This document shows, piece by piece, positions 43,117 through 43,886 of a DNA stretch of 43,886 bases. Under the pieces are notes generated by a model. It was given only the letters and a program-made list of their open reading frames with translations. It did not search any database and was not told the origin of the DNA. The position numbers and the translations under genes were made by a program. Each line of letters begins with the position of its first letter. The first letter of the stretch is position 1. The stretch lies in assembly GCF_012396605.1 (NCBI RefSeq), contig NZ_JAAXPW010000028.1, forward strand, positions 1 through 43,886. Reading direction: 5' to 3'. This DNA is from Ureibacillus thermosphaericus. GTDB lineage: Bacteria > Bacillota > Bacilli > Bacillales_A > Planococcaceae.

Positions 43117-43755
43117 GTGAGATACATTATTTTCGATTTTGATGGGACTCTTGCCAACTCTGCGGAAGTGTATGTGGATGCTTGGAATGCTTATGCAGAG
43201 AAATACAACTATTTGCCGTTAAAATTGGAGGATTTACAACAAATTCGACATCTTGACCATGCCAATAAAGCAAAAAAATATCAATTTCCAATGCATAAAC
43301 TAACATTCATCTTACCAAAAATTTATCAATATTTTCATGAGCATATTCATGAAGTGAAGTTGTTTGATGGGGTAAAAGAAATGCTTGAGTCCATATCTTC
43401 TATGGGATATACAATTGCTATTTTATCTTCAAATAAAAAGGAAAATATTGAAGCTATTTTAAAACGAGAACAAATTTCAACCGTTTCTGAAGTGATTTCT
43501 GTAAAAAAGCTGTTTGGTAAAGATCGAGCGATGAAAAAGTTTATGAAGCATCATCAAATTACACCTCAAAGTATACTTTATGTTGGAGATGAATTGCGAG
43601 ATATTGAAGCGTGCAACAAAGTGGGAGTGCCTTTTATGTGGGTTAGTTGGGGATTGGATAGTTTTGAGCTTATCATGAAGGAGAATCCAACTTATGTAGT
43701 CCATACGCCTAAAGAAATTGTGGAGGAATTAAGTAAGTTAACAATTACTACATAA
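43117..43755 (+). CDS. HAD-superfamily hydrolase (phosphatase-like)
   Basis: 212 residues from GTG 43117, with AAAGGGG upstream. Motif I FDFDGTL (two catalytic Asp, about 6-12), motif II ILSSN (about 109-113), a conserved Lys in KKLFGKDRAMKKF and motif IV YVGDELRDIEACNKVGV (about 158-174) identify a subfamily I HAD with a helical cap. It hydrolyses a phosphate ester or anhydride such as phosphoglycolate or a nucleotide; the substrate is unknown. Ends at a hairpin. Confidence 0.9.
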   Translation: MRYIIFDFDGTLANSAEVYVDAWNAYAEKYNYLPLKLEDLQQIRHLDHANKAKKYQFPMHKLTFILPKIYQYFHEHIHEVKLFDGVKEMLESISSMGYTIAILSSNKKENIEAILKREQISTVSEVISVKKLFGKDRAMKKFMKHHQITPQSILYVGDELRDIEACNKVGVPFMWVSWGLDSFELIMKENPTYVVHTPKEIVEELSKLTITT

Positions 43756-43787
43756 ATAGAAGAGCTTGGGACAAAACCCTAGCTAAT

Positions 43788-43830
43788 AAAAAATCGTCAC
43801 TTATGATTTTTCATGAAGTGACGATTTTTT
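43788..43830. terminator. Terminator of the HAD gene
   Basis: A perfect 15-bp stem AAAAAATCGTCACTT/AAGTGACGATTTTTT with a 13-nt loop. Confidence 0.88.
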
Positions 43831-43837
43831 ATGGAAA

Positions 43838-43886
43838 ACGTTGTTCTCCGTTCCGGCCGACGCTTTCCGCGGGCACGGCTCAAGCC
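43838..43886. repeat. Partial GC-rich intergenic repeat at window edge
   Basis: The last bases (CCGTTCCGGCCGACGCTTTC and the CCGCGGGCACGGCTCAAGCC that follows) are far more GC-rich than anything around them. They match from memory the beginning of a widespread intergenic repeat of Bacillaceae. The element is cut off by the window end. Confidence 0.55.

Overview
The window is low-GC DNA (roughly one third G+C by eye) from a spore-forming Firmicute. The evidence is gene starts with strong AGGAGG-type ribosome binding sites and frequent TTG/GTG starts, an SspH-type small acid-soluble spore protein, a YjcZ-type sporulation peptide, an ECF sigma factor with a DUF4179 anti-sigma partner, an OpuAC betaine-binding lipoprotein, and the partial GC-rich intergenic repeat at the right edge. 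A member of the Caryophanaceae/Bacillaceae (Lysinibacillus- or Ureibacillus-like) fits best; this is an inference and no rRNA is present. No tRNA, rRNA or CRISPR array was seen.

Layout. 1-2.5 kb: a gene graveyard dominated by a heavily decayed phage terminase large subunit, plus an intact-looking 44-residue membrane peptide on the minus strand. 2.9-13.9 kb: a complete accessory chemosensory operon, CheW - CheA (with an extra C-terminal CheW domain) - a 1241-residue soluble receptor - CheR - CheB, followed by a LuxR-type regulator with a long structured leader. 13.9-16.7 kb: frameshifted small genes, a PepSY lipoprotein and an ORF-less group II intron placed right after that gene's terminator. 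16.9-22.4 kb: an operon of an Nramp-fold transporter lacking the usual metal ligands, an extended-SDR protein, a DapA-like aldolase, a transcription regulator and a Gfo/Idh-type oxidoreductase. 22.5-24.3 kb: ECF sigma/anti-sigma and a small basic protein. 24.7-28 kb: orphan OpuAC and a conventional membrane chemoreceptor. 28.8-30.5 kb: two minus-strand genes of unknown function, one ending in a candidate DNA-clamp binding motif. 30.8-43.8 kb: ordinary single genes and one polar amino-acid ABC importer, nearly all closed by clear hairpin terminators.

Most striking is the 1241-residue receptor. It has no membrane segment or recognisable ligand domain. It consists of eight tandem 56-residue units, the highly conserved MCP signalling tip, then eight further 56-residue units, so the protein is almost exactly mirror-symmetric about the tip. 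Such an architecture predicts an antiparallel coiled-coil hairpin with arms of about 75-80 nm. The cluster has its own CheW, CheA, CheR and CheB but no CheY, CheC, CheD or CheV in the window, so its output is not obvious; the adjacent PocR/GAF-like LuxR regulator is a candidate. The other points that deserve a second look are the metal-ligand-less Nramp operon, the ORF-less intron with intact domains V and VI, and the QLTLF-ended protein.
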